64,000 bases of DNA from the NCBI RefSeq assembly GCF_014168815.1, contig NZ_AP021972.1, positions 1,302,001 to 1,366,000 of the forward strand, written 5' to 3'. The translations under genes and the position numbers were made by a program. Under the pieces are notes generated by a model, which had not been told where the DNA came from, did no database searches, and saw nothing but the letters and a program-made list of their open reading frames with translations. Positions 21,944 through 29,599 of the stretch are shown here, piece by piece; position 1 is the first letter of the stretch; each line of letters begins with the position of its first letter. The stretch comes from Klebsiella sp. WP3-W18-ESBL-02. Its GTDB lineage: Bacteria; Pseudomonadota; Gammaproteobacteria; Enterobacterales; Enterobacteriaceae.

Positions 21944-22642
21944 TTAACCGTTTTCCGTCTCAACTGCTGTGACGCTGCCCTGATGCTGGGATTTTCCTGC
22001 CAGATAGCGATTGCGAAAACGGGTGAAGTGCTGGCTGAGCGCCGATGCAGCACCGGTATCGTTGGCTAAATCGAGTAGCGCGATAGCCACCTCGGCGGTG
22101 CAGTACTGCCCTTCCGCATGCACTTCACGCAGGCTGTAGGCCGACACGCGGGAGAGGTCGACTGAGATCAGCGGCAAATTATCCAGCCACGGGCTTTTAC
22201 GGAACATCTTACGCGCTTCCGGCCAGGTACCGTCTAACATAATAAACAGCGGCGGTTTACCGGTCGGCGGCGCGCTCAGTACCTGGCGATCCGCATCGGC
22301 GTAAGACGCAGGAAACACCACCATCGGCTGATAGTCAGGGTTTTTGACCAGATCGAGCAGCGCCTGTGGCGGCTCGGTGCGCGACCACTGAAAAGCCTCG
22401 GTCTGCGGTAAAATATCGGCTATCAGGCGACCGGTGTTGCTGGGCTTCATGGGTTCCGTATCGAACATCACGAGGCAAAAACGGCTTTTCGCCGGGTGTG
22501 GCGTGATGGTCTCGCACAGGCAATAGCGCTGTACCAGCAGACAGCGCTGGCAGCGACGCACCCGGTTACCACGGGCAAGAAAAGGACGAGTCGCGCGGGC
22601 AAGACGCTCGGCGCGCAACCGAAGAACGGCGTTATCAATCAT
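21944..22642 (-). CDS. tapT: tRNA-uridine aminocarboxypropyltransferase (DTW domain)
   Basis: TapT (YfiP) transfers the 3-amino-3-carboxypropyl group of SAM to U47 of some tRNAs. The protein has 232 residues. A probable zinc-binding cluster C31-x2-C34-x6-C41-x-C43 precedes the DTW domain, whose signature reads LDGTW at 136-140 followed by PEARKMF. MFDTEPMKPSNTGRL is also conserved. It probably shares a transcript with trxC upstream and pat downstream. Confidence 0.93.
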   Translation of the reverse strand: MIDNAVLRLRAERLARATRPFLARGNRVRRCQRCLLVQRYCLCETITPHPAKSRFCLVMFDTEPMKPSNTGRLIADILPQTEAFQWSRTEPPQALLDLVKNPDYQPMVVFPASYADADRQVLSAPPTGKPPLFIMLDGTWPEARKMFRKSPWLDNLPLISVDLSRVSAYSLREVHAEGQYCTAEVAIALLDLANDTGAASALSQHFTRFRNRYLAGKSQHQGSVTAVETENG

Positions 22643-22683
22643 GGGAGTTGTACGGCAAAAAGGCTATTGTCGCAGAGGTGAAT

Positions 22684-22706
22684 ACGGGGCACAAGATGTG
22701 CCCCGT
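22684..22706 (-). terminator. Stem-loop after trxC
   Basis: ACGGGGCAC and GTGCCCCGT form a perfect 9-bp stem with a 5-base loop, starting 7 bp past the trxC stop. No T-run follows on the minus strand, so it may stabilise the mRNA end or act as a weak, Rho-assisted terminator. Confidence 0.5.
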
Positions 22707-22712
22707 CGGCAA

Positions 22713-23138
22713 TCAGGCTTGCAGAGCCTCGTTCAGCCAGCTTTCGAACGGCGCTTTAGGCACCGCGCCGTTAAGCATATCGACAATTTCACCATTTTTA
22801 AAAATCATAATGGTGGGAATGCTGCGAATGCGGAAGCGGGCGCTGAGTTCGCGCTCGGCTTCGGTGTTGACTTTCACAAAGCGCATCTTGCCGCTGCGCT
22901 CTTCGGCGACATCTTCAAAAATAGGCGCAAAGCTGCGACACGGGCCGCACCATGGCGCCCAGAAATCCACGACAACAGGAAGATCGTCCTTCAGCAGTTT
23001 ATCCAGCGTGCTGTCCGTAGCGTTAATGACATCGCCATCAAACAGATCTTCACCACAGCGTCCACATTTTGCCGCTTCGTTAATACGCGCTTCTGGAATG
23101 CGATTAAGCGCCTGGCAGTGGGCACAAACGGTATTCAT
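22713..23138 (-). CDS. trxC: Thioredoxin 2
   Basis: This 141-residue disulfide reductase of the cytoplasm is induced by OxyR in E. coli. An N-terminal zinc finger (C5, C8, C25, C28) distinguishes it from TrxA. The active site is WCGPC with C64 and C67. GAGGTGAG precedes the ATG at 23138. The 204-bp gap to yfiF, which diverges, contains no feature I can name. Confidence 0.97.
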   Translation of the reverse strand: MNTVCAHCQALNRIPEARINEAAKCGRCGEDLFDGDVINATDSTLDKLLKDDLPVVVDFWAPWCGPCRSFAPIFEDVAEERSGKMRFVKVNTEAERELSARFRIRSIPTIMIFKNGEIVDMLNGAVPKAPFESWLNEALQA

Positions 23139-23342
23139 AACTCACCTCTGGGTCGTCTTGTTGCAGAACGGCAATGTTGCCGGATGTTTCTATAATGTTA
23201 CACATTATCGTCGAGCGCGAATGAATCGACAATGCGTTTTATCCAATGGGTATAATAGTTGTGGTCTTTTGTATGAAGTCATAGCTAAGCGCTATCACAT
23301 CAGGTAATCTGCGCGCTTCGCGCAGCGCAGGTGGAGAAAAAC

Positions 23343-24419
23343 ATGAGCGACGAACTGAAAAACAAAAACGGCAAGGTCAAAGTGATGTACGTCCGCAGTG
23401 ACGATGACTCGGACAAACGCACCCAAAATCCACGTACTGGTAAAGGCGGCGGACGCCCCGGAACCTCCCGAGCCGAAGGCGGTCGTCGTCCATCTCGTGA
23501 TGAGCGAAAGGGGCCGAACAGTGAACGCGGCCGCGAACGTGGCCGTGACCGCGATGTAGAACGCGATCGCGAAGGCTCTCCGTGGCGTACGGTTTCCCGC
23601 GCGCCGGGCGATGACGCGCCGGCCAAAGCCGATCATGGCGGCATCAGCGGTAAAAGCTTTATCGATCCGGAAGTGCTGCGTCGTCAGCGCGCGGAAGAGA
23701 CCCGCGTATACGGCGAAAATGCCTGCCAGACGCTGTTCCAGAGCCGCCCGGACGCGATTGTCCGTGCGTGGTTCTTGCAAAGCGTCACGCCGCGTTTCAA
23801 AGAAGCGCTGCGCTGGATGGCGGCAAACCGCAAAGCCTATCACGTGGTCGATGAGGCCGAACTGGCGAAAGCTTCCGGTACCGAGCACCATGGTGGCGTG
23901 TGCTTCCTGATCAAAAAACGTAACGGAACTTCCGTACAGCAGTGGGTTGCTAATAGCGGCGCTGACGACTGCGTACTGGCGTTGGAAGATGTGGGCAACC
24001 CGCACAACCTTGGTGCGATGATCCGCAGCTGTGCGCACTTTGGCGTGAAGGGCGTGGTGTTGCAGGACGCGGCCTTGCTGGAGTCCGGCGCGGCTATCCG
24101 TACTGCTGAAGGTGGCGCAGAGCACGTGCAGCCGATCACTGGCGATAGCTTTATTGACGCGCTGGCGCAGTTCCGCGACGCGGGTTACAGCATTGTCACC
24201 ACCAGCAGCACCGGCAACGGTATGCCGCTGTTTAAAGCCGAGCTGCCGAAGAAAATGGTGCTGGTGCTGGGGCAGGATCACGAGGGTGTATCCGATAGCG
24301 CGGCGTCGCTTGCCGATCTGAGCGTCTCTATTGACGGTACCCGTGCCGTCGAAGGCCTGAACGTCTCCGTGGCAACGGGCGTGCTGCTGGCCGAATGGTG
24401 GCGTCAGCATAAAGCGTAA
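23343..24419 (+). CDS. yfiF: SpoU/TrmH-family RNA methyltransferase YfiF
   Basis: A predicted SAM-dependent 2'-O-ribose RNA methyltransferase of the SPOUT class has 358 residues (345 in E. coli). Residues ~20-90 are low-complexity and rich in Arg, Gly, Asp and Ser, likely disordered. A substrate-binding SpoU domain follows (RVYGENACQTLFQSRPDAI). The catalytic part contains DVGNPHNLGAMIRSC, LVLGQDHEG and LNVSVATGVLLAEWW, matching motifs 1-3. An in-frame GTG at 23331 exists, but GGAG at 23332-23335 serves the ATG at 23343. The RNA target is not known to me. Confidence 0.9.
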   Translation: MSDELKNKNGKVKVMYVRSDDDSDKRTQNPRTGKGGGRPGTSRAEGGRRPSRDERKGPNSERGRERGRDRDVERDREGSPWRTVSRAPGDDAPAKADHGGISGKSFIDPEVLRRQRAEETRVYGENACQTLFQSRPDAIVRAWFLQSVTPRFKEALRWMAANRKAYHVVDEAELAKASGTEHHGGVCFLIKKRNGTSVQQWVANSGADDCVLALEDVGNPHNLGAMIRSCAHFGVKGVVLQDAALLESGAAIRTAEGGAEHVQPITGDSFIDALAQFRDAGYSIVTTSSTGNGMPLFKAELPKKMVLVLGQDHEGVSDSAASLADLSVSIDGTRAVEGLNVSVATGVLLAEWWRQHKA

Positions 24420-24430
24420 AAGCGCGAGCT

Positions 24431-24468
24431 GAAAAAAAACCGGTAGAGGAGACTCCACCGGTTTTTTT
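24431..24468. terminator. Bidirectional terminator between yfiF and ung
   Basis: ACCGGT and ACCGGT arms with an inner GAG/CTC pairing are flanked by A7-8 and T7. It serves yfiF and, on the other strand, ung. Confidence 0.85.
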
Positions 24469-24515
24469 ATGCTTTGAGTACTCACCTACAGCGCACTACT
24501 TGGAGGGGGTTCCGG

Positions 24516-25196
24516 TTACTCCGGCAGCACCGGCATCCAGTCAATCGGCGCTTCGCCGCGTTGTTCCAGCCACTGATTCGCTTTCACAAAGTGATTACTG
24601 CCAAAGAATCCACGGTGTGCGGAGAGCGGCGAGGGATGTGGCGCTTTCAGCACGCAATGACGCTGGGTGTCAATAATGGCTCCTTTTTTCTGCGCGTGCG
24701 ATCCCCACAGTAAAAAGACGACGCCTTCGCGATGCTCATTAATTAATGAAATCACTTTATCGGTGAAGGTTTCCCAGCCGAGGCTGGCGTGCGAGTGTGC
24801 CTGGCCGGCGCGTACGGTCAGCACGGTGTTGAGCAGGAGAACACCCTGGCGCGCCCAGCTTTCCAGATAACCATGGTTCGGGCGGGTAAAGCCGGGGATC
24901 GTGCCTTCCAGCTCTTTATACATATTCAGTAAGGACGGCGGCGTGGCAATACCTGGCTGAACGGAAAACGCCAGCCCGTGCGCCTGGTTTGGGCCGTGGT
25001 AAGGGTCCTGCCCGAGGATCACCACTTTGACATCGCGCAGTTCGGTATAGCGGAAAGCGTTAAACACATCTTTCTGCGGCGGATAAATGGTTACGCCTGA
25101 CTGGCGTTCGCTGGCCACGGTTGCCAGCGTATTCACAAAATAGGGCTGCTCTTTTTCAGCGGCCAGCACGTCGTGCCAGGTTAATGGGGTTGTCAT
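24516..25196 (-). CDS. ung: Uracil-DNA glycosylase (family 1)
   Basis: Ung removes uracil from DNA to start base-excision repair. The 226-residue protein carries the water-activating loop GQDPYHG with D64, the minor-groove loop HPSPLS (H187 by E. coli numbering) and LLNTVLTV. The C-terminus is a few residues shorter than in E. coli (229). The ATG at 25196 follows GGAGAG. Confidence 0.98.
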   Translation of the reverse strand: MTTPLTWHDVLAAEKEQPYFVNTLATVASERQSGVTIYPPQKDVFNAFRYTELRDVKVVILGQDPYHGPNQAHGLAFSVQPGIATPPSLLNMYKELEGTIPGFTRPNHGYLESWARQGVLLLNTVLTVRAGQAHSHASLGWETFTDKVISLINEHREGVVFLLWGSHAQKKGAIIDTQRHCVLKAPHPSPLSAHRGFFGSNHFVKANQWLEQRGEAPIDWMPVLPE

Positions 25197-25335
25197 CTCG
25201 CTCTCCTGCGAATTTCTCTCGCCATAGCTTAACTGCTTCTTTCCCCATCACAAAATCGGATAGTGGAATGGCGTTGAGAGTGATAAAAAAAGTTGAAGAT
25301 TTACAAAGATTTTTTGTTGTTGCGAGGTGCGTAAC

Positions 25336-25349
25336 TTGATGCAAAACAA
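25336..25349 (+). promoter_or_regulatory. Upstream FNR site of grcA
   Basis: TTGATGCAAAACAA resembles the FNR consensus TTGAT-N4-ATCAA. It is centred at 25342.5, 53 bp upstream of the second site, the same spacing as the -93.5/-40.5 pair known for E. coli grcA (yfiD). Confidence 0.7.
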
Positions 25350-25388
25350 GTATTTTCCCCTATGACCACTTTTGTGGTGTGGTTTTTG

Positions 25389-25430
25389 TTGATTTAAATC
25401 AAAGAATCAAGGGTGTTCGAGGGGTATATA
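25389..25430 (+). promoter_or_regulatory. Proximal FNR site and grcA promoter
   Basis: TTGATTTAAATCAA (25389-25402) is a perfect FNR palindrome. A TATATA -10 element lies at 25425-25430. With a start near 25436 the FNR centre is at about -40.5, the class II position. The 317-bp ung-grcA gap holds only these sites and the ung upstream region. Confidence 0.8.
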
Positions 25431-25513
25431 TACACTCAAGCAACAATGGTTTTACCAATTGGCCGGAAAGCGGCTGGTTAGAAACGAATATAAAGAGCCT
25501 AGGGAGGCATCAA

Positions 25514-25897
25514 ATGATTACAGGTATCCAGATTACTAAAGCTGCAAACGACGACCTGCTGAACTCATTCTGGCTGCTCGACAGCGAGAAAGGTGAAGCA
25601 CGCTGCCTGTGTGCAAAAGGCGGTTTCAAAGAAGATGACGTGGTTGCCGTGAGTGCGCTGGGCGACATCGAATACCGTGAAATTCCGGTTGAAGCAAAAC
25701 CAGAAGTCCGCGTAGAAGGTGGTCAGCACCTGAACGTGAACGTTCTGCGTCGTGAAACGCTGATGGACGCCGTTGAGCACCCGGAAAAATACCCGCAGCT
25801 GACCATCCGTGTGTCTGGCTATGCGGTACGCTTCAACTCTCTGACGCCGGAACAGCAGCGCGACGTTATCGCGCGTACTTTCACTGAAAGCCTGTAA
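25514..25897 (+). CDS. grcA: Autonomous glycyl radical cofactor
   Basis: GrcA (YfiD) is a 127-residue spare glycyl-radical domain that replaces the damaged C-terminus of pyruvate formate-lyase after oxygen exposure. The radical site lies in RVSGYAVRF near residue 102. The ATG at 25514 follows GGGAGG and gives the E. coli length; the frame is open further upstream, but that part is promoter DNA. Expression should be anaerobic through the tandem FNR sites. Confidence 0.97.
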   Translation: MITGIQITKAANDDLLNSFWLLDSEKGEARCLCAKGGFKEDDVVAVSALGDIEYREIPVEAKPEVRVEGGQHLNVNVLRRETLMDAVEHPEKYPQLTIRVSGYAVRFNSLTPEQQRDVIARTFTESL

Positions 25898-25948
25898 TTT
25901 CTCAGGGGTGGGAAAACGTGGCGTTGGGGTAACCCAGTACTCATGACA

Positions 25949-25984
25949 AATCCCCCGCAGGGTGCCTGCGGGGGATTTTTTTTA
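25949..25984. terminator. grcA terminator, shared with the PTS gene 3' end
   Basis: AATCCCCCGCAG, a short loop and CTGCGGGGGATT are followed by T8. The T-run runs into the stop codon of the convergent PTS gene. Confidence 0.9.
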
Positions 25985-27349
25985 TCTGGACTGCTCGCGT
26001 CCCACCAGAAGAGTGGTGAGGGTGAAGGAAAGCACTAGCGCGATGGCAACGCCGGAAATCGCAAAGATAAAGTACGGGCCAATATAGGCGGGCAGGCTGA
26101 AAATGCTCGACAAAATATAGCCATACAGCCGCACGCCGAAGAAAGCAATAAACGCGGAAGCCAACGAACTTGCTACCGTAGCGGCGATAAACGCTTTCTT
26201 GTAGCGGGTGAGTACGCCAAACAGCGCCGGTTCCGTAATGCCCAGCAGTGCGGAGATAGCAGCGGAGAGCGTGACCGTGCGGTTGTCTTTATTCAGACGC
26301 CAGATGGCGAAGGTCGCCCCGGCAATGGCCATGTTGGCCATGAACATCATTGGCATCAGCATGTCATAGCCGCGGTCGCTGAAGTTTTGCAGCGCGATGG
26401 GGGTCATCGCATGATGCATCCCGGTGAGGATCGCCACCGGACGAATAGCGCCCACCACCAGCCCGGCAAAGCTTGCCGACACGCCAAACAGCCCTTCGAT
26501 AAACCACGCCAGCATTTTACCCAGCCAGATTCCAATAGGCCCAATTACCACCAGCGCGGCCAGCGCGGCGAGAAACAGCGTCAGCGTGGGGGTAAAGACG
26601 GTTTTCAATACGTCGGGCATGATCCTGTCGACCGCCTGGTGAATGTATTTCAGCGCCAGGATGGAGAAAATCACCGGGATAACGCTGGAGGCGTAGTTGA
26701 ACACCGATACCGGAATGGCGTTAAACAACCACAACGCGGAGGCGGCATCGGCCTGATGTGCAGCCAGCGCTTTCGCGGCGTCGATAAGCGTAGGGTACAT
26801 CAAGCAGGCGGCGACGGCGGCGGCCAGATATTCGTTGGTTTTAAAGATCTTCGCCGCCGAGACGGCAAGGAAAAACGGCAGGAAATAAAATACGCCGCTG
26901 GCAATGAGATCGATGATCATTACCGTATCGCTTTTGGTCGACACCACTTTTAGCGCAATCAGCCCGGCAAGCAGACCTTTGATCATCCCGGCGCCAGCGA
27001 TGGCGGGGACTATCGGGCCGAATACGCCGGAGACGGTATCCATAAACAGCGAAACCAGGCTTTTGCGTTCTTTGCTTTTCCCGCTGGTGGCTGCCTGGTT
27101 GTTAGCGCCGAGGGCTTCCTGCAGCGCTTCATACCAGCTGTTCACCTTCGGGCCGATAATGATCTGAAACTGATCGCTTTGCAACTGAGCGCCGAGTACG
27201 CCGGGCAACTGCTTAATTTCATCCTGCGCCACTTTATTATCATCAATTAAATCAAAGCGCAGCCGGGTCATACAGTGCCAGACTTTATTGATATTCTCCT
27301 GCCCACCTACCAGTCGAATAATCCTGCTGATAGCCTCTTGCGTCCCCAT
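25982..27349 (-). CDS. PTS EIIBC component, beta-glucoside (Glc superfamily) type, no EIIA domain
   Basis: This sugar phosphotransferase permease imports and phosphorylates an unidentified carbohydrate. It has 455 residues from the ATG at 27349, which has GCAGGAG upstream; an upstream extension lacks an RBS. The N-terminal IIB domain carries the phosphorylated Cys26 in HCMTRLRF. The IIC domain follows with about ten hydrophobic helices, GMHHAMTPI, and the substrate-site motif GITEPALFG. BglF-type permeases are IIBC-IIA; here the protein stops after IIC, so phosphate must come from another EIIA such as Crr. The gene diverges from the ManD-like gene, and E. coli K-12 has yfiE-eamB at this place. 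Confidence 0.88.
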   Translation of the reverse strand: MGTQEAISRIIRLVGGQENINKVWHCMTRLRFDLIDDNKVAQDEIKQLPGVLGAQLQSDQFQIIIGPKVNSWYEALQEALGANNQAATSGKSKERKSLVSLFMDTVSGVFGPIVPAIAGAGMIKGLLAGLIALKVVSTKSDTVMIIDLIASGVFYFLPFFLAVSAAKIFKTNEYLAAAVAACLMYPTLIDAAKALAAHQADAASALWLFNAIPVSVFNYASSVIPVIFSILALKYIHQAVDRIMPDVLKTVFTPTLTLFLAALAALVVIGPIGIWLGKMLAWFIEGLFGVSASFAGLVVGAIRPVAILTGMHHAMTPIALQNFSDRGYDMLMPMMFMANMAIAGATFAIWRLNKDNRTVTLSAAISALLGITEPALFGVLTRYKKAFIAATVASSLASAFIAFFGVRLYGYILSSIFSLPAYIGPYFIFAISGVAIALVLSFTLTTLLVGREQSR

Positions 27350-27621
27350 AATGGCTCCTGCGGTAAGTTTGTTGTTTTGTTTGTCTCGCTGAATGGTAAG
27401 TAAGCGCATCAATAAAAACAAACCAATAAAATATGATTTCAATCACAATTTGCCTTTATAAGGCTCTTATATCGCTACTTGTGATTAAATTGGTTCGTTT
27501 TTTTATTGGAAATAACCCCCTTTTTAAACCAAAAAATATATTTAATAAAAAGGTTTACCGAACCGCAAAAATAGAGTGAAGATAATGCCAGTCTTATTAT
27601 TATTTTCCCAGGGAGCCTTCA
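27350..27621. promoter_or_regulatory. Divergent control region of the PTS and ManD-like genes
   Basis: A 272-bp AT-rich region contains several paired elements. TATGATTTCAATCACA (27432-27447) read on the minus strand is TGTGA-N6-TCATA, one mismatch from the CRP consensus. CCAATAAAA (27423-27431) is the inverse of TTTTATTGG (27501-27509). AATCACAA (27441-27448) is the inverse of TTGTGATT (27479-27486). The GntR protein encoded downstream is the obvious candidate to bind one of these pairs. Confidence 0.5.
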
Positions 27622-28821
27622 GTGAAACCCACGCTGATTACTGCGATTGACTGTTTTATCACACGCCCTGACCGTCACAATCTGGTGACGGTACGGGTGA
27701 CGACCGACAGCGGCACCGTCGGCTACGGCTGCGCCACCTTCCAGCAGCGCCCGCTGGCGGTGAAAACCATGGTCGATGAATATCTACAGCCGCTGCTGGT
27801 GGGGCGCGATGCGAATAATATCGAAGATCTCTGGCAGATGATGAACGTCAACGCCTACTGGCGCAACGGTCCGGTAATGAACAACGCCATCTCCGGCGTG
27901 GATATGGCGTTATGGGACATCAAGGCCAAGCTGGCCGGCATGCCGCTGTACCAATTGCTGGGTGGAAAATCACGCGATGCCATCTCGGCCTACACGCACG
28001 CCAGCGGCGAAACGCCGGATGAACTGTTTATCTCGGTGGATAAGCTGCTGGAGCAGGGTTATCGCTACATCCGCTGCCAGCTCGGCTTTTACGGCGGTAC
28101 GCCGCGTGAAATGCAGACGCCAGAAAATCCAACGCCGGGCGCCTGGTTCGATCAGGATGAGTACATCCGCAACACGGTAGAGATGTTCCGCCTGCTGCGT
28201 GCGCGCTATGGCCACCGCTTTCATATTCTGCACGATGTCCACGAGCGCCTCTTCCCGCAGCAGGCGCTCCAACTGGCGAAGCTGCTGGAACCTTATCAGC
28301 CGTGGTTTATCGAGGACATTTTACCGCCGCAGCAGAGCGCGTGGCTGGCGCAGATTCGCCAGCAAACCTGCGTGCCGCTGGCGATGGGGGAGCTATTTAA
28401 TAATCCGGCGGAATGGCATGACCTTATCGTTAACCGGCAGATTGATTTTATTCGCTGCCATATTTCGCAGATTGGCGGCATCACCCCGGCATTGAAGCTG
28501 GCGGTACTGTGTCAGGCCTTTGGCGTACGTCTGGCATGGCATGGCCCTGGCGACATGACGCCTATCGGCGTGGCGGTGAATACGCATCTGAATATTCATC
28601 TGCACAACGCCGCGATTCAGGAATTTATTCCGCGCGCTATCGCCACGGATGCGGTCTTCCCTGGCGGGCCGGTGGTGAACAACGGCTTTATCTATCCACC
28701 AATGGAACCGGGTATTGGCGTCGGTTTTGATGAAGCGCAGGCGCTGGCGCATCCAGTGGTCTATCGCCCGCACGAGTGGACGCAAAGCCGTCTGCCGGAC
28801 GGAACGATGCATACACCGTAA
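27622..28821 (+). CDS. Enolase-superfamily sugar-acid dehydratase, ManD/RspA-like
   Basis: A 399-residue protein resembles the mannonate dehydratase (ManD) and RspA subgroup of the enolase superfamily, whose members dehydrate D-mannonate or D-gluconate. The N-terminal capping domain (1-115) contains AISGVDMALWDIKAK. In the barrel, metal ligands appear as D205 (LHDVH), E231 (FIEDI) and E257 (MGELFN), with H207 in the ManD-type Asp-x-His and H307 in WHGPGD. Some active-site-loop positions differ from RspA, so the substrate is uncertain and activity may be low. It is divergent from the PTS gene and ends one base before the GntR stop. Confidence 0.87.
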   Translation: MKPTLITAIDCFITRPDRHNLVTVRVTTDSGTVGYGCATFQQRPLAVKTMVDEYLQPLLVGRDANNIEDLWQMMNVNAYWRNGPVMNNAISGVDMALWDIKAKLAGMPLYQLLGGKSRDAISAYTHASGETPDELFISVDKLLEQGYRYIRCQLGFYGGTPREMQTPENPTPGAWFDQDEYIRNTVEMFRLLRARYGHRFHILHDVHERLFPQQALQLAKLLEPYQPWFIEDILPPQQSAWLAQIRQQTCVPLAMGELFNNPAEWHDLIVNRQIDFIRCHISQIGGITPALKLAVLCQAFGVRLAWHGPGDMTPIGVAVNTHLNIHLHNAAIQEFIPRAIATDAVFPGGPVVNNGFIYPPMEPGIGVGFDEAQALAHPVVYRPHEWTQSRLPDGTMHTP

Positions 28822-29541
28822 CTAAGCCTGCGGCTGCTGGCGAAAAGCGAGGTTGTCGCGGTTATGGGGGATAACGTAGGTGCAGGAGTAGTTGATATCG
28901 ACGATGTCGCTGATCTCATACACCTGCCCGCCGTCGAGGATCCCCCGGTTATTGATGTGCATGGCCGGGCTGCCTTTTTTACAGCCAAGAAGGGCGGCCT
29001 GCTCACGGCTGACGCTAATCGCCCGATAGCTGGTCAGCAGGTGGGAAATCGGGTAACCCTTCTCCAGTACATACTGCTGTAGCGAGCGTTCAATGACCTC
29101 CTGGTTCAGGTCGATGAACATCGTCGCGGGCATCCGCGAGACTTCAATTTGCGTGGCGACGTTATCGACAAAGCGCAGGCGGCAGAACTGCCAGATAAAA
29201 TCGTCGTCGGTCAGGCCGAAAATCTGCCGGTCTTCTCGCTCGGGGCGCTTCTTGTGCAGGCTGATCATCCGGTAACGCATCTGGTCGAAGCGTTTTTCGG
29301 TGATCGAGTTATAGACCAGTGGATTGCCGCGCGTCTGCTCGTTAATCCAGATGCCAGAGCCCTGCACAATGCGCACTACACCAATGCTGGCGAGTTTTTC
29401 CAGCGCCTGGCGGATGGTGAATCGCGATACGCCGTACTCTTCGGCCAACTGACGCTCCGGCGGTAGCTTACGCGGCCCATCACCCGGTTGCTGGTAAATT
29501 TTGCTGAGGAGGTCCTGAGTCACGAACTCTTTTTTCTTCAT
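28822..29541 (-). CDS. GntR/HutC-family transcriptional regulator with UTRA domain
   Basis: This 239-residue regulator has an N-terminal winged helix (about 5-68; LPPERQLAEEYGVSRFTIRQ and VRIVQGSGIWI) and a C-terminal UTRA ligand-binding domain (about 85-235; VSRMPATMFIDL, YVLEKGYPISHLLTSYRAIS). Members of this class usually repress nearby sugar-uptake genes and are released by a phosphorylated sugar. It faces the ManD-like gene tail to tail with no gap and no terminator, so antisense effects between the two are possible. The effector is unknown. Confidence 0.88.
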   Translation of the reverse strand: MKKKEFVTQDLLSKIYQQPGDGPRKLPPERQLAEEYGVSRFTIRQALEKLASIGVVRIVQGSGIWINEQTRGNPLVYNSITEKRFDQMRYRMISLHKKRPEREDRQIFGLTDDDFIWQFCRLRFVDNVATQIEVSRMPATMFIDLNQEVIERSLQQYVLEKGYPISHLLTSYRAISVSREQAALLGCKKGSPAMHINNRGILDGGQVYEISDIVDINYSCTYVIPHNRDNLAFRQQPQA

Positions 29542-29567
29542 GGCCGCTATCCCTTACCCGTCGATAT

Positions 29568-29596
29568 AAAAACGCCGGGAATAGGTCCCGGCGTTA
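29568..29596 (-). terminator. srmB terminator
   Basis: On the minus strand AACGCCGGGA and TCCCGGCGTT form a stem followed by T5. It starts 4 bp after the srmB stop and separates srmB from the GntR gene that follows on the same strand. Confidence 0.85.
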
Positions 29597-29599
29597 GTT

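Noticed and set aside
23295..24485. 396-codon open frame antisense to yfiF
   Set aside because: It covers yfiF exactly and begins in the terminator. The sequence has no domain; it is a shadow frame.
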